From Deltaproteobacteria bacterium (GTDB lineage: Bacteria; Desulfobacterota_B; Binatia; UBA9968): a stretch of DNA of 6,597 nt. Each line of letters opens with the position of its first letter. Position 1 is the stretch's first letter. The position numbers and the translations under genes are program-made. Under the pieces are notes generated by a model. It was not told the DNA's origin, ran no database searches, and saw only the letters and a program-made list of their open reading frames with translations. Of this stretch, positions 1-5,165 are shown piece by piece. The DNA lies in NCBI GenBank assembly GCA_027297485.1, contig JAPUHZ010000049.1, forward strand, positions 1-6,597. Reading direction: 5' to 3'.

Positions 1-20
1 GGAAATTTTATCTTATCCAT
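1..20 (-). CDS. Start of an unidentified gene, cut by the left edge
   Basis: On the minus strand an ATG lies at bases 20-18, preceded after a 4-base spacer by a full consensus Shine-Dalgarno AAGGAGG (complement of bases 25-31). Only six codons fit in the window (MDKIKF), so no product can be named. The call rests on the strength of the ribosome site. It is also supported by an upstream element at 54-91 that recurs at a nearly identical distance (start codon 31-33 bases after GGATAA) in front of another minus-strand reading frame at 1475. The gene would lie downstream of the threonine synthase gene in the same direction, but its own upstream element suggests a separate transcription unit. Confidence 0.5.
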
Positions 21-53
21 GGATCCTCCTTCGAATCTCTTGTTGCGGTTTTG

Positions 54-91
54 TTATCCTTCCCATTTTGACTTTTGGATGTCAAGCTGGA
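54..91 (-). promoter_or_regulatory. Recurrent upstream element, copy A, with palindromic core
   Basis: Bases 62-86 match bases 1524-1548 at 23 of 25 positions, and both copies continue into GCTGGA on one side and TTATCC on the other (plus-strand reading). The core at 68-85 is a perfect inverted repeat, TTGAC-N8-GTCAA, which looks like a dimeric regulator site. On the minus strand the element starts with TTGACA, but no good -10 box lies at standard spacing, so a plain sigma-70 promoter is not clear. It sits about 35-70 bases before the start codon at 20. The function is inferred from position and repetition only. Confidence 0.45.
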
Positions 92-159
92 GACGGCCGT
101 GGGAGTTTTTCTACCTGTTTGATGTTTAAATTGTCTGCTGCTCAGCAGGCTACCTCCAA

Positions 160-1341
160 CTAAGAGTTGACTACGGGAAAGGGCAAAAGATCCATATATT
201 TCAGACCTGAAGCGGTGTTGAAAAGAAGGACCGTTTCATCGGTTTTGATCCATCCCTCTTCAACTAAACGACGAAGAGCAGCCACGGAAGCGCCGCTCTC
301 GGGACACAACCATAGCCCCTCAAGACGGGAAACCCGGTTGATTTCTGCGATCATCTCTTCGTCACTCACGGACACTGCTGTCCCCCGGCTCAGGCGAATG
401 GCATTAAGGATAAGAAAATCCCCCACCGATTTTGGCACTCGGAGCCCTGAGGCGAGAGTTTGAGCATTGGGCCAAGTTTCTGCCCGCGCCTTGCCTTGGG
501 TCAAAGCACGCACAATAGGTGCGCAGCCCTCTGCCTGAACAGAAACCATGCGAGGTCTTTTCGGACCGATCCAACCCATCTCTTGTAACTCATCGAATGC
601 CTTCCACATTCCAATGAGACCGGTCCCACCCCCCGTGGGATATAGGATAACATCCGGGAGAATCCAATCGAGCTGCTCGGCGATCTCGAGACCCATGGTC
701 TTTTTCCCCTCTAGTCGGTAGGGTTCCTTTAGCGTGGATAGATCAAACCACCCTTCTTGATCCTTCCCTTCGGCAACTACATTGGCACAATCAGTGATGA
801 GTCCATCGACCAGAGTCAACTTGGCGCCGCATCTGCTTACTTCGATCTGATTGGCGCGTGGAGCGTCCCTGGGCATGAAGACATGGGCTTCCATCCCAGC
901 CCTCGCGGCATAGGCCGCAAGGGAAGCGGCAGCGTTACCGGCCGAGGGGATAGCGACCTTTCTAATTTTCATCTCATGGGCCATCGAGAGAGCCACCGAA
1001 AGACCCCTGTCTTTGAAGGATCCCGTGGGGTTACGGGCCTCGTCTTTGATAAACAACCTCGTCAGCCTCAAGTCCTCGGCTAACCGATGGGTTTCAATGA
1101 GCGGCGAAAAGCCTTCGGCTAGAGAGATACAGTTCCTTGGGTCTTGCAGAGGAAGCCATTCTCTGTAGCGCCACAGGGTCGGCGGGCGGCCTGTCAGTGA
1201 AGACTTGCTAACGGCTTTTCTCATTTTCTCCATGTCGTAACGGACTAAAAGAGGTGAGCCGCAAGGGCAAAGGTTCATTACCTTTCCCAAAGGGAAGGTC
1301 TGCTGACACTGTGGACACGAAAGATCTCTAGCGAAGGTCAT
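160..1341 (-). CDS. thrC: Threonine synthase-like PLP-dependent enzyme
   Basis: A complete fold-type II PLP enzyme of 393 residues. Threonine synthase converts O-phosphohomoserine to threonine plus phosphate in the cytoplasm. Visible features are an N-terminal zinc-ribbon (Cys9, Cys12, Cys25, Cys27), the motif NPTGSFKDRG at 104-113 with Lys110 as the expected Schiff-base lysine, SAGNAAASLAAYAARAG at 133-149 in the substrate loop, the phosphate-binding glycine loop PTGGGTG at 235-241, and PESGAS at 347-352. Length and motif order fit the ~390-residue zinc-ribbon class of threonine synthases. No alternative in-frame start exists before the upstream stop, so the ATG at 1341 is secure although its ribosome site is poor. 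Its start overlaps the stop of an 11-codon frame (ATGA). No thr or hom genes adjoin it, so the real substrate may differ; cysteate synthase and other paralogues share this fold. Confidence 0.85.
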   Translation of the reverse strand: MTFARDLSCPQCQQTFPLGKVMNLCPCGSPLLVRYDMEKMRKAVSKSSLTGRPPTLWRYREWLPLQDPRNCISLAEGFSPLIETHRLAEDLRLTRLFIKDEARNPTGSFKDRGLSVALSMAHEMKIRKVAIPSAGNAAASLAAYAARAGMEAHVFMPRDAPRANQIEVSRCGAKLTLVDGLITDCANVVAEGKDQEGWFDLSTLKEPYRLEGKKTMGLEIAEQLDWILPDVILYPTGGGTGLIGMWKAFDELQEMGWIGPKRPRMVSVQAEGCAPIVRALTQGKARAETWPNAQTLASGLRVPKSVGDFLILNAIRLSRGTAVSVSDEEMIAEINRVSRLEGLWLCPESGASVAALRRLVEEGWIKTDETVLLFNTASGLKYMDLLPFPVVNS

Positions 1342-1373
1342 GCCGGCACTTCGAGCGGTGAAACTCTTTGCAT
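1338..1373 (-). CDS. Possible 11-residue leader peptide before thrC
   Basis: The frame reads MQRVSPLEVPA and stops at TGA, which overlaps the thrC start codon as ATGA. Its own ATG follows directly after the TAG of the 33-residue frame at 1374-1475. An AAGGA stretch lies about 12 bases before its ATG, a long but tolerable spacing. Because thrC itself lacks a good Shine-Dalgarno sequence, reinitiation from this frame is a plausible way to translate it. The peptide is too short to judge by composition, and chance is a real alternative. Confidence 0.25.
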   Translation of the reverse strand: MQRVSPLEVPA

Positions 1374-1475
1374 CTAATAAGACATTTCCTTAATTGAGCG
1401 CGGGCTGGAAATTTTTTTTGCCGCCGTCAAAGACAGGTTCTGAGCTACCTTGATTTGAACAGCGTGTTGAAGCAT
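1374..1475 (-). CDS. Possible 33-residue small protein before thrC
   Basis: The frame starts at ATG (1475-1473), which is preceded by AGGAG with an 8-base spacer, and ends at TAG (1376-1374). The product is basic, without cysteines or an obvious membrane segment: it begins MLQHAVQIKV and ends SIKEMSY. It contains an A8 run that encodes Ala-Lys-Lys-Ile. The start codon sits 31 bases after the GGATAA of the copy B element, almost the same distance as in the left-edge gene (33 bases), which supports its being a real start. I do not recognise the product. It may be a leader or a remnant rather than a functional protein. Confidence 0.3.
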   Translation of the reverse strand: MLQHAVQIKVAQNLSLTAAKKISSPRSIKEMSY

Positions 1476-1506
1476 GGTTCTTGCTCCTGCTGTTGACGCA
1501 ACTGGC

Positions 1507-1555
1507 TTATCCTTTTCATCTTGCCCATTTTAACTTTTGGGTGTCAAGAAGCTGG
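1507..1555 (-). promoter_or_regulatory. Recurrent upstream element, copy B
   Basis: This is the second copy of the element seen at 54-91. The shared block is bases 1524-1548, flanked by GCTGGA and by TTATCC at 1507-1512. The inverted repeat at 1530-1547 reads TTAAC-N8-GTCAA, one base away from the perfect palindrome of copy A. The gap between the core and TTATCC is longer here by about 9 bases. It lies before the 33-residue frame and thrC on the minus strand, so it is likely a regulator site or part of a promoter for that unit. Confidence 0.45.
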
Positions 1556-1577
1556 ATGAGTATAGAGGGCTTGTAGG

Positions 1578-1606
1578 TTGACACAATGAGGTGCTTATCT
1601 AATACT
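1578..1606 (+). promoter_or_regulatory. Candidate sigma-70 promoter for the hydrolase gene
   Basis: A perfect -35 box TTGACA (1578-1583) is followed after 17 bases by AATACT (1601-1606), which matches TATAAT at four of six positions. It points toward the hydrolase start at 1708 and would give an untranslated leader of roughly 95 bases containing the inverted repeat at 1628-1690. It lies only 23 bases from copy B, so the two divergent units may share this control region. Confidence 0.4.
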
Positions 1607-1609
1607 CTT

Positions 1610-1690
1610 GGCTATTAGCTCTCAACAATTAGCCGTTAGCAATCAGGAATCAGAAGGGGCCCGAGGCTGAATGCTGAACGCTAATTTTTT
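1610..1690 (+). repeat. Degenerate TTAGC/GCTGAA inverted repeat ending in T6
   Basis: The words TTAGC and GCTGAA recur here (GCTATTAGC, ATTAGCCGTTAGC, GCTGAATGCTGAACGCTAAT). The left arm at 1628-1646 pairs imperfectly with the right arm at 1666-1685, forming a long hairpin with a loop of about 19 bases, and the right arm runs into six T bases at 1685-1690. Two readings are possible. It may be an interspersed degenerate intergenic repeat of the kind found scattered in many environmental genomes. It may also be an intrinsic terminator lying between the promoter and the ribosome site, which would be an attenuator. The sequence alone does not decide. Confidence 0.5.
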
Positions 1691-1707
1691 AAGATGGAGG
1701 TCAAATT

Positions 1708-2631
1708 ATGACTAAAATCCTTAGCAGCGAATACACGGCCAGGAAGGGCAATGTGGAGCTGTATATGTTCCGAAAGCGCCATTCAGAATTCTCCGAAGCC
1801 AAGCAGGAGTCGAAACCGCTATTGTTCCTCGTGCACGGTTCATCGATGTCAGCGCGAACCAGTTTTGACCTGACGGTGCCGGGACAGAAGGACTACTCTA
1901 CGATGGATGTCTTTGCATCCTACGGCTTTGACGTGTGGACCATGGACCACGAAGGCTATGGCCGGTCCAGCCACACCGACGGAAACTCTGATATTGCTTC
2001 GGGCGTGGAGGATTTGAAGGCAGGAGTCGAGGTCGTAAAGAGAGAGACTGGTATCGAGCAGTACGCCTTTGTTGGACAGTCCTCTGGGGCACTGCGTGCC
2101 GCCGCTTTTGCGAACGCCTGTCCCGCGCGGGTGGAACGACTGGTACTGGCCGCTCTGGTCTGGACAGGAAAAGGTTCGCCAACCTTGGCGAAGCGACGCG
2201 AGCGACTGGAGGAATGGCGTTCGAGCAACCGGCGCGCCGTGGACCTGGAGTTCTATAAGAGCATCCACAACCGCGATAAGCCGGGGCTCTCGGACGACGC
2301 CGTGCCTGCGGCCATGGCTGAGGCGGAGAAGCCATACGGTGGGACGGTTCCCACGGGAACCTATTACGACATGTGTGCCAAGCTTCCGTTGGTGGATCCT
2401 CATAAGATTCACTGTCCGGTAATGATTATCCGCGGAGAACATGATGGAATTGCATCGATAGAAGACGTAATTGCTTTTTATAACGAGCTACCGAGCAACG
2501 ATAAACATTTCGTCACCCTGTTGGGACAGGCGCATTCGACAACACTCGGGATCAACCGCCACCGGTTCTGGCATGTGTTGAATGCTTTCCTGACCTTGCC
2601 GCTGCGACGGGACGGTCTGGCGGGGAGTTGA
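1708..2631 (+). CDS. Alpha/beta hydrolase (serine hydrolase, substrate unknown)
   Basis: A 307-residue alpha/beta-hydrolase-fold protein. The oxyanion-hole motif HGSS is at 43-46, the nucleophile elbow GQSSG at 123-127 (Ser125), the acid is Asp246 in RGEHDG, and the base is His276 in GQAHST, so the triad is complete and correctly spaced. A polar, charge-rich insert at about 155-225 is the expected cap domain that sets specificity. There is no signal peptide or membrane helix, so it is cytoplasmic. The start is well supported: GGAGGT at 1696-1701 with a 6-base spacer. Such proteins include esterases, C-C bond hydrolases and lysophospholipase-like enzymes; nothing here selects one. It appears to be a single-gene unit, with its stop only 2 bases from the stop of the convergent permease gene. 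Confidence 0.85.
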   Translation: MTKILSSEYTARKGNVELYMFRKRHSEFSEAKQESKPLLFLVHGSSMSARTSFDLTVPGQKDYSTMDVFASYGFDVWTMDHEGYGRSSHTDGNSDIASGVEDLKAGVEVVKRETGIEQYAFVGQSSGALRAAAFANACPARVERLVLAALVWTGKGSPTLAKRRERLEEWRSSNRRAVDLEFYKSIHNRDKPGLSDDAVPAAMAEAEKPYGGTVPTGTYYDMCAKLPLVDPHKIHCPVMIIRGEHDGIASIEDVIAFYNELPSNDKHFVTLLGQAHSTTLGINRHRFWHVLNAFLTLPLRRDGLAGS

Positions 2632-2647
2632 GTCTATCCGCCGTTTT
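2619..2647 (+). terminator. Weak terminator-like hairpin at the convergent junction
   Basis: GGCGG (2619-2623) pairs with CCGCC (2638-2642) across a 14-base loop that contains both stop codons, and is followed by GTTTT. The stem is short and the T run is interrupted, so it is a weak candidate for ending hydrolase transcription. The opposite strand shows no T tract. Confidence 0.25.
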
Positions 2648-3674
2648 GTTCTGTGTCTGCTCGCCTACCTTGCCACAGGGAGTAAAGGATGATGATGGCC
2701 CCTACTGCCAGTGCTAATACTAATATGCTGAAACTGGTGGTTTGTAGGATGCTGACAGTGCTTTCTGTCAATTTTCCAATGTATCCCAGGGCAGATAGAT
2801 AAACAGGAATGACAGTGCCGCGACTCAATAAGACTAGAATCATAATCATGCCCATAACCAGCTTGATCATATAGGGCTTGACATAAGTGGTCCCAATCGC
2901 TCCCAACTGGATGCCAAAGAGTGATCCTCCGAGTATAATCATTGCCACTCGAATATCCACGAACCCGCTCCAGGCAAATTTAATGGATCCTCCCATACCC
3001 ATAATGAAAGCGATGATTAATTCAGTCGCAGATGCCATTAAACTCGGCACACCTAATACATAAATCATGGCGGGTACACCGATAAATCCACCCACTGCAA
3101 TGGCAGATGCCAACATTCCCGTAGCAAATCCTATAGGAATGGTAAACAATATCGATACGCTTGCGTTGATACTCCTAAAGTACACCATGGTCCCGGGAAC
3201 GTGGACGGACTGTAACCAAAGTGCCAATTTACTGATGTGTCTTTCATCCTGGGTGCCCGATTTGTAAATCTTCCACGTGTCACGTAATACATAACCTCCA
3301 ACTATTGCCAGCACAACGATCAGCACTAAAGACACGTAAAGATTTGAGCCGGCATTGCCAAAAGCTTTGTTGATTGTAGTTTGGACGTCTGCTCCAACTA
3401 TAACTCCTAGTTCCGCAGAAATTCCTAGTACAATACCTAGTTTTAAATCTACCTGCCCATATTGGGCACGCTTGATACCACCTACCAAGGCTTTTGGAAA
3501 CTTATGGCACATATTCGTGGCGACTGCCATAATGGCCGGCAGGCCCATGCTCATCATAGCGGGGGTCAAGACGAATGCTCCACCAGAGCCGATAAATCCG
3601 CTCACCAAGCCGCCGACAAAGCCGACGACAAAGAGAAAGAATATGCTGGATAGACCTAGATCTATAAATTCCAC
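2634..3674 (-). CDS. TauE/SafE-family membrane permease (346 residues)
   Basis: An inner-membrane permease of the TauE/SafE (formerly DUF81) family, whose members export or import sulfite, sulfoacetate, sulfonates and related small anions. The two family half-repeats are visible: GLVSGFIGSGGAFVLTP at 22-38 and GFATGMLASAIAVGGFIGVP at 182-201. Hydrophobic segments suggest about eight to nine helices, with a long cytoplasmic or periplasmic loop at about 131-165. At 346 residues it is longer than the usual ~250-270, owing to that loop and an extra C-terminal helix (about 313-333). It starts with GTG, whose G is the last base of the preceding gene's TAG, so translation is coupled. Base composition is clearly AT-richer than the hydrolase beside it (27 of 60 G+C at 2701-2760 versus 41 of 60 at 2101-2160). 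The transported anion cannot be read from the sequence. Confidence 0.85.
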   Translation of the reverse strand: MEFIDLGLSSIFFLFVVGFVGGLVSGFIGSGGAFVLTPAMMSMGLPAIMAVATNMCHKFPKALVGGIKRAQYGQVDLKLGIVLGISAELGVIVGADVQTTINKAFGNAGSNLYVSLVLIVVLAIVGGYVLRDTWKIYKSGTQDERHISKLALWLQSVHVPGTMVYFRSINASVSILFTIPIGFATGMLASAIAVGGFIGVPAMIYVLGVPSLMASATELIIAFIMGMGGSIKFAWSGFVDIRVAMIILGGSLFGIQLGAIGTTYVKPYMIKLVMGMIMILVLLSRGTVIPVYLSALGYIGKLTESTVSILQTTSFSILVLALAVGAIIILYSLWQGRRADTEQNGG

Positions 3675-3934
3675 TAATCTACCGCCTGTTCGTTATTTAC
3701 TCCTTTGGCCCGTATACCCAACAATTCCCAGAAATGGCCCGTAAATGCGCCATGTGCTGCAGAAAAAACAAGGGCAATGGCAATGGGCGCCAAAAAAAGC
3801 CAACCGTCTTTCTTAAATCCATTAGACCACCCCAGCACGGTATCTTCGAAGTAGTAAAGCAAAAAATAGAGTCCCGCAGTGGTTATGCCCAATAAAACGG
3901 TTTCAAGAGCTAGTTTGGTTTTAGTTATTTGCAT
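3674..3934 (-). CDS. Small two-helix membrane protein coupled to the TauE permease
   Basis: An 86-residue protein with two hydrophobic segments, about 9-29 and 45-66, and a basic N-terminus (MQITKTK). The second helix runs into a distinctive block, AAHGAFTGHFWELLGIRAK (59-77), with His61 and His67. The short charged stretch between the helices holds Lys41, Lys42 and Asp43. It has no named function that I can assign. Its stop codon shares one base with the GTG start of the permease at 3674, so the two are made together and probably work together in the inner membrane, for example as an accessory subunit. The ATG at 3934 has a weak ribosome site. Base composition is low in G+C (24 of 60 at 3841-3900), like the permease, which suggests the pair was acquired together. 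Confidence 0.75.
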   Translation of the reverse strand: MQITKTKLALETVLLGITTAGLYFLLYYFEDTVLGWSNGFKKDGWLFLAPIAIALVFSAAHGAFTGHFWELLGIRAKGVNNEQAVD

Positions 3935-4111
3935 ATAATCTTCGGCATAAAAGTGATTGAGGCTCTGATGTCTTTTAATCGATAATCCTCTTGGTAAGGA
4001 TCAACGAACTCAGCGAGAAAACATAACCAACAAACCTGCCAGACCTCGCTATGATAAAGAGAGACTACATAGAGGAAATTTTCTTGGCAAGAGCCTGTTC
4101 CACTAGATCTC

Positions 4112-4130
4112 GACAAAAGTGCCAGTTGTC
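4112..4130. promoter_or_regulatory. Inverted repeat, possible operator
   Basis: GACAA (4112-4116) and TTGTC (4126-4130) are perfect inverted half-sites separated by 9 bases. Their place in the middle of a divergent region between two permease units fits a shared transcription-factor site. A five-base half-site can arise by chance, so confidence is low. Confidence 0.25.
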
Positions 4131-4204
4131 CTACTAATCTATCCTAATTGATGATAGCTTTTGCAAAGGCAAATTAACGCTTCCTAAAACTCCATCCGGG
4201 TGGG

Positions 4205-4232
4205 TTCTTACGTTTTAATCCCCGTTTAAAAT
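4205..4232 (+). promoter_or_regulatory. Candidate promoter for the second TauE operon
   Basis: A -10 box TAAAAT (4227-4232), five of six matches to consensus, is preceded after 16 bases by a poor -35 box TTCTTA (4205-4210). It points toward the leader frame at 4315 and the permease at 4377. The weak -35 suggests activation by a regulator if it is real. Confidence 0.25.
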
Positions 4233-4314
4233 TTTTGATGGTGAATCAGGGAAAAGAACGCCTCGATCCCTGGAAAGCACAATTCCCACGTTTTGGAATT
4301 TGAAAATTGAGGTG

Positions 4315-4377
4315 ATGATGGAACCAAGACTGAAGAACAGAGGGGCTGATGATTTCCTGGTAGTCGGAGAAGACTGA
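4315..4377 (+). CDS. Possible 20-residue leader peptide before the second TauE gene
   Basis: Two adjacent ATG codons (4315 and 4318) follow the strong ribosome site GAGGTGAT at 4309-4316; the second ATG has the better spacing. The frame ends with TGA at 4375-4377, which overlaps the permease start as TGATG. The peptide is MMEPRLKNRGADDFLVVGED, with no recognised family. The reading frame stays open back to about 4219 without another good start. Consensus ribosome binding plus the stop-start overlap makes a coupled leader plausible, though the permease also has its own GGAG site. Confidence 0.4.
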   Translation: MMEPRLKNRGADDFLVVGED

Positions 4378-5159
4378 TGAGTCCGGATCTCTTTGTAACC
4401 CTGTTAGCGCTCGGAGGGATCGGCGGCTTCGCAGCCGGTCTCCTTGGCGTCGGAGGTGGTGTCGTGCTCTTTCCGCTTCTTCTCTATGCCCCTCCCCTCC
4501 TGGGCTTGGAGAGCTTCCACGTCAAGACGGTCGCCGCCTTGGTCATCTCCCAGGTATTCTTTGCCAGTCTGATCGGAGGGGTCGCACACTGGCGGAGTAG
4601 ACGGGTCCACGGCCGGATCACACTGGTGGCCTCTGCGGCCGCCGTAGTCGGTTCTTTCTTGGGGGGAGTCGCCTCTAAATGGGTGTCCGAATGGTTCCTG
4701 CTGCTCCTCTTCGGTGTGGTGACCCTCCTTGCTGCTGCGATGATGTTTTTCCCGAGGCCTTCGGCAGACCAGGAAGATTTTCCGGTAGAGAGGGTGGTCG
4801 TCCCTCTGATCCCCCTGGGTATCCTTTCAGGGGCTAAGGGTATCATAGTGGGTCTCCTGGGAGCTGGGAACTTCGTTTTCGTCCCTTTGATGATCTACGT
4901 GCTGAAGGTTCCAACACGCATCGCAATCGGTAGTAATCTGGTGATCGCGGTGCTTACCACATTCTCGGGTTTTTTAGGCAAACTCATCACCGGCCAAATT
5001 CCCTTCCTCATGGCCCTTCCGGTGGTGCTTGGCGCCTGCCTTGGGGCTTTGGGAGGAGAGTGGAGCCATGGCCGTGTTTCTCCAGAGGGTCTTCGCTACA
5101 TCTATGCCGCTGTGATCGGGACGGTTGCATTGCGGGTCTGGATAACCCTCTTGAGCTGA
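4377..5159 (+). CDS. TauE/SafE-family membrane permease (260 residues)
   Basis: An inner-membrane permease of standard TauE/SafE length. Half-repeat one is GFAAGLLGVGGGVVLFPLL (17-35), and half-repeat two is GIIVGLLGAGNFVFVPLM (155-172) followed by RIAIGSNL at 181-188, a typical family signature. About eight hydrophobic segments are visible, with a polar break at about 127-138 between the halves. The start ATG has GGAG at 4366-4369 with a 7-base spacer and overlaps the TGA of a short upstream frame. It differs in length, motif details and base composition (37 of 60 G+C at 4621-4680) from the permease at 2634-3674, so it is not a recent duplicate. The next gene begins 6 bases after its stop, indicating an operon. 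The likely substrate is a small sulfur or organic anion; export versus import is unknown. Confidence 0.88.
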   Translation: MSPDLFVTLLALGGIGGFAAGLLGVGGGVVLFPLLLYAPPLLGLESFHVKTVAALVISQVFFASLIGGVAHWRSRRVHGRITLVASAAAVVGSFLGGVASKWVSEWFLLLLFGVVTLLAAAMMFFPRPSADQEDFPVERVVVPLIPLGILSGAKGIIVGLLGAGNFVFVPLMIYVLKVPTRIAIGSNLVIAVLTTFSGFLGKLITGQIPFLMALPVVLGACLGALGGEWSHGRVSPEGLRYIYAAVIGTVALRVWITLLS

Positions 5160-5165
5160 ATCGAT

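Larger units (their letters stand above)
3935..4314. other. AT-rich divergent intergenic region
   Basis: This region separates the minus-strand TauE pair from the plus-strand TauE operon and should hold promoters for both. I see no convincing gene: a minus-strand frame here would need a TTG start and has no family features. Notable items are the inverted repeat GACAA-N9-TTGTC at 4112-4130, a possible operator, and a short ATCCT-N7-AGGAT repeat near 3984-4000 before the minus-strand unit. No clear RNA gene or riboswitch was recognised. Confidence 0.4.

Noticed and set aside
125..155. CTGCT/AGCAG hairpin downstream of thrC as a terminator
   Set aside because: The stem is only 5 base pairs and no T tract follows on the minus strand.
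757..1083. Plus-strand frame of 108 codons inside thrC
   Set aside because: It lies entirely antisense to a gene with clear catalytic motifs and has no family features or ribosome site.
54..1555. The two similar sequences as ends of a mobile element carrying thrC
   Set aside because: They are direct repeats with differing inner gaps, no transposase or target duplication is visible, and each has a fixed distance to a start codon, which fits regulation better.
1849..2442. Long minus-strand frames (up to 197 codons) opposite the hydrolase
   Set aside because: Arg/Pro-rich shadow frames of a GC-rich gene; the plus-strand gene has a complete triad and a strong ribosome site.
3925..4116. Minus-strand frame of 63 codons upstream of the small membrane protein
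   Set aside because: It needs a TTG start with no ribosome site, has an unlikely composition, and overlaps the start of the better supported 86-residue gene.
4114..4130. TGGCAC on the minus strand as a sigma-54 -24 box
   Set aside because: The required GC of the -12 box is absent at the correct spacing (TCGA is found instead of TTGC).
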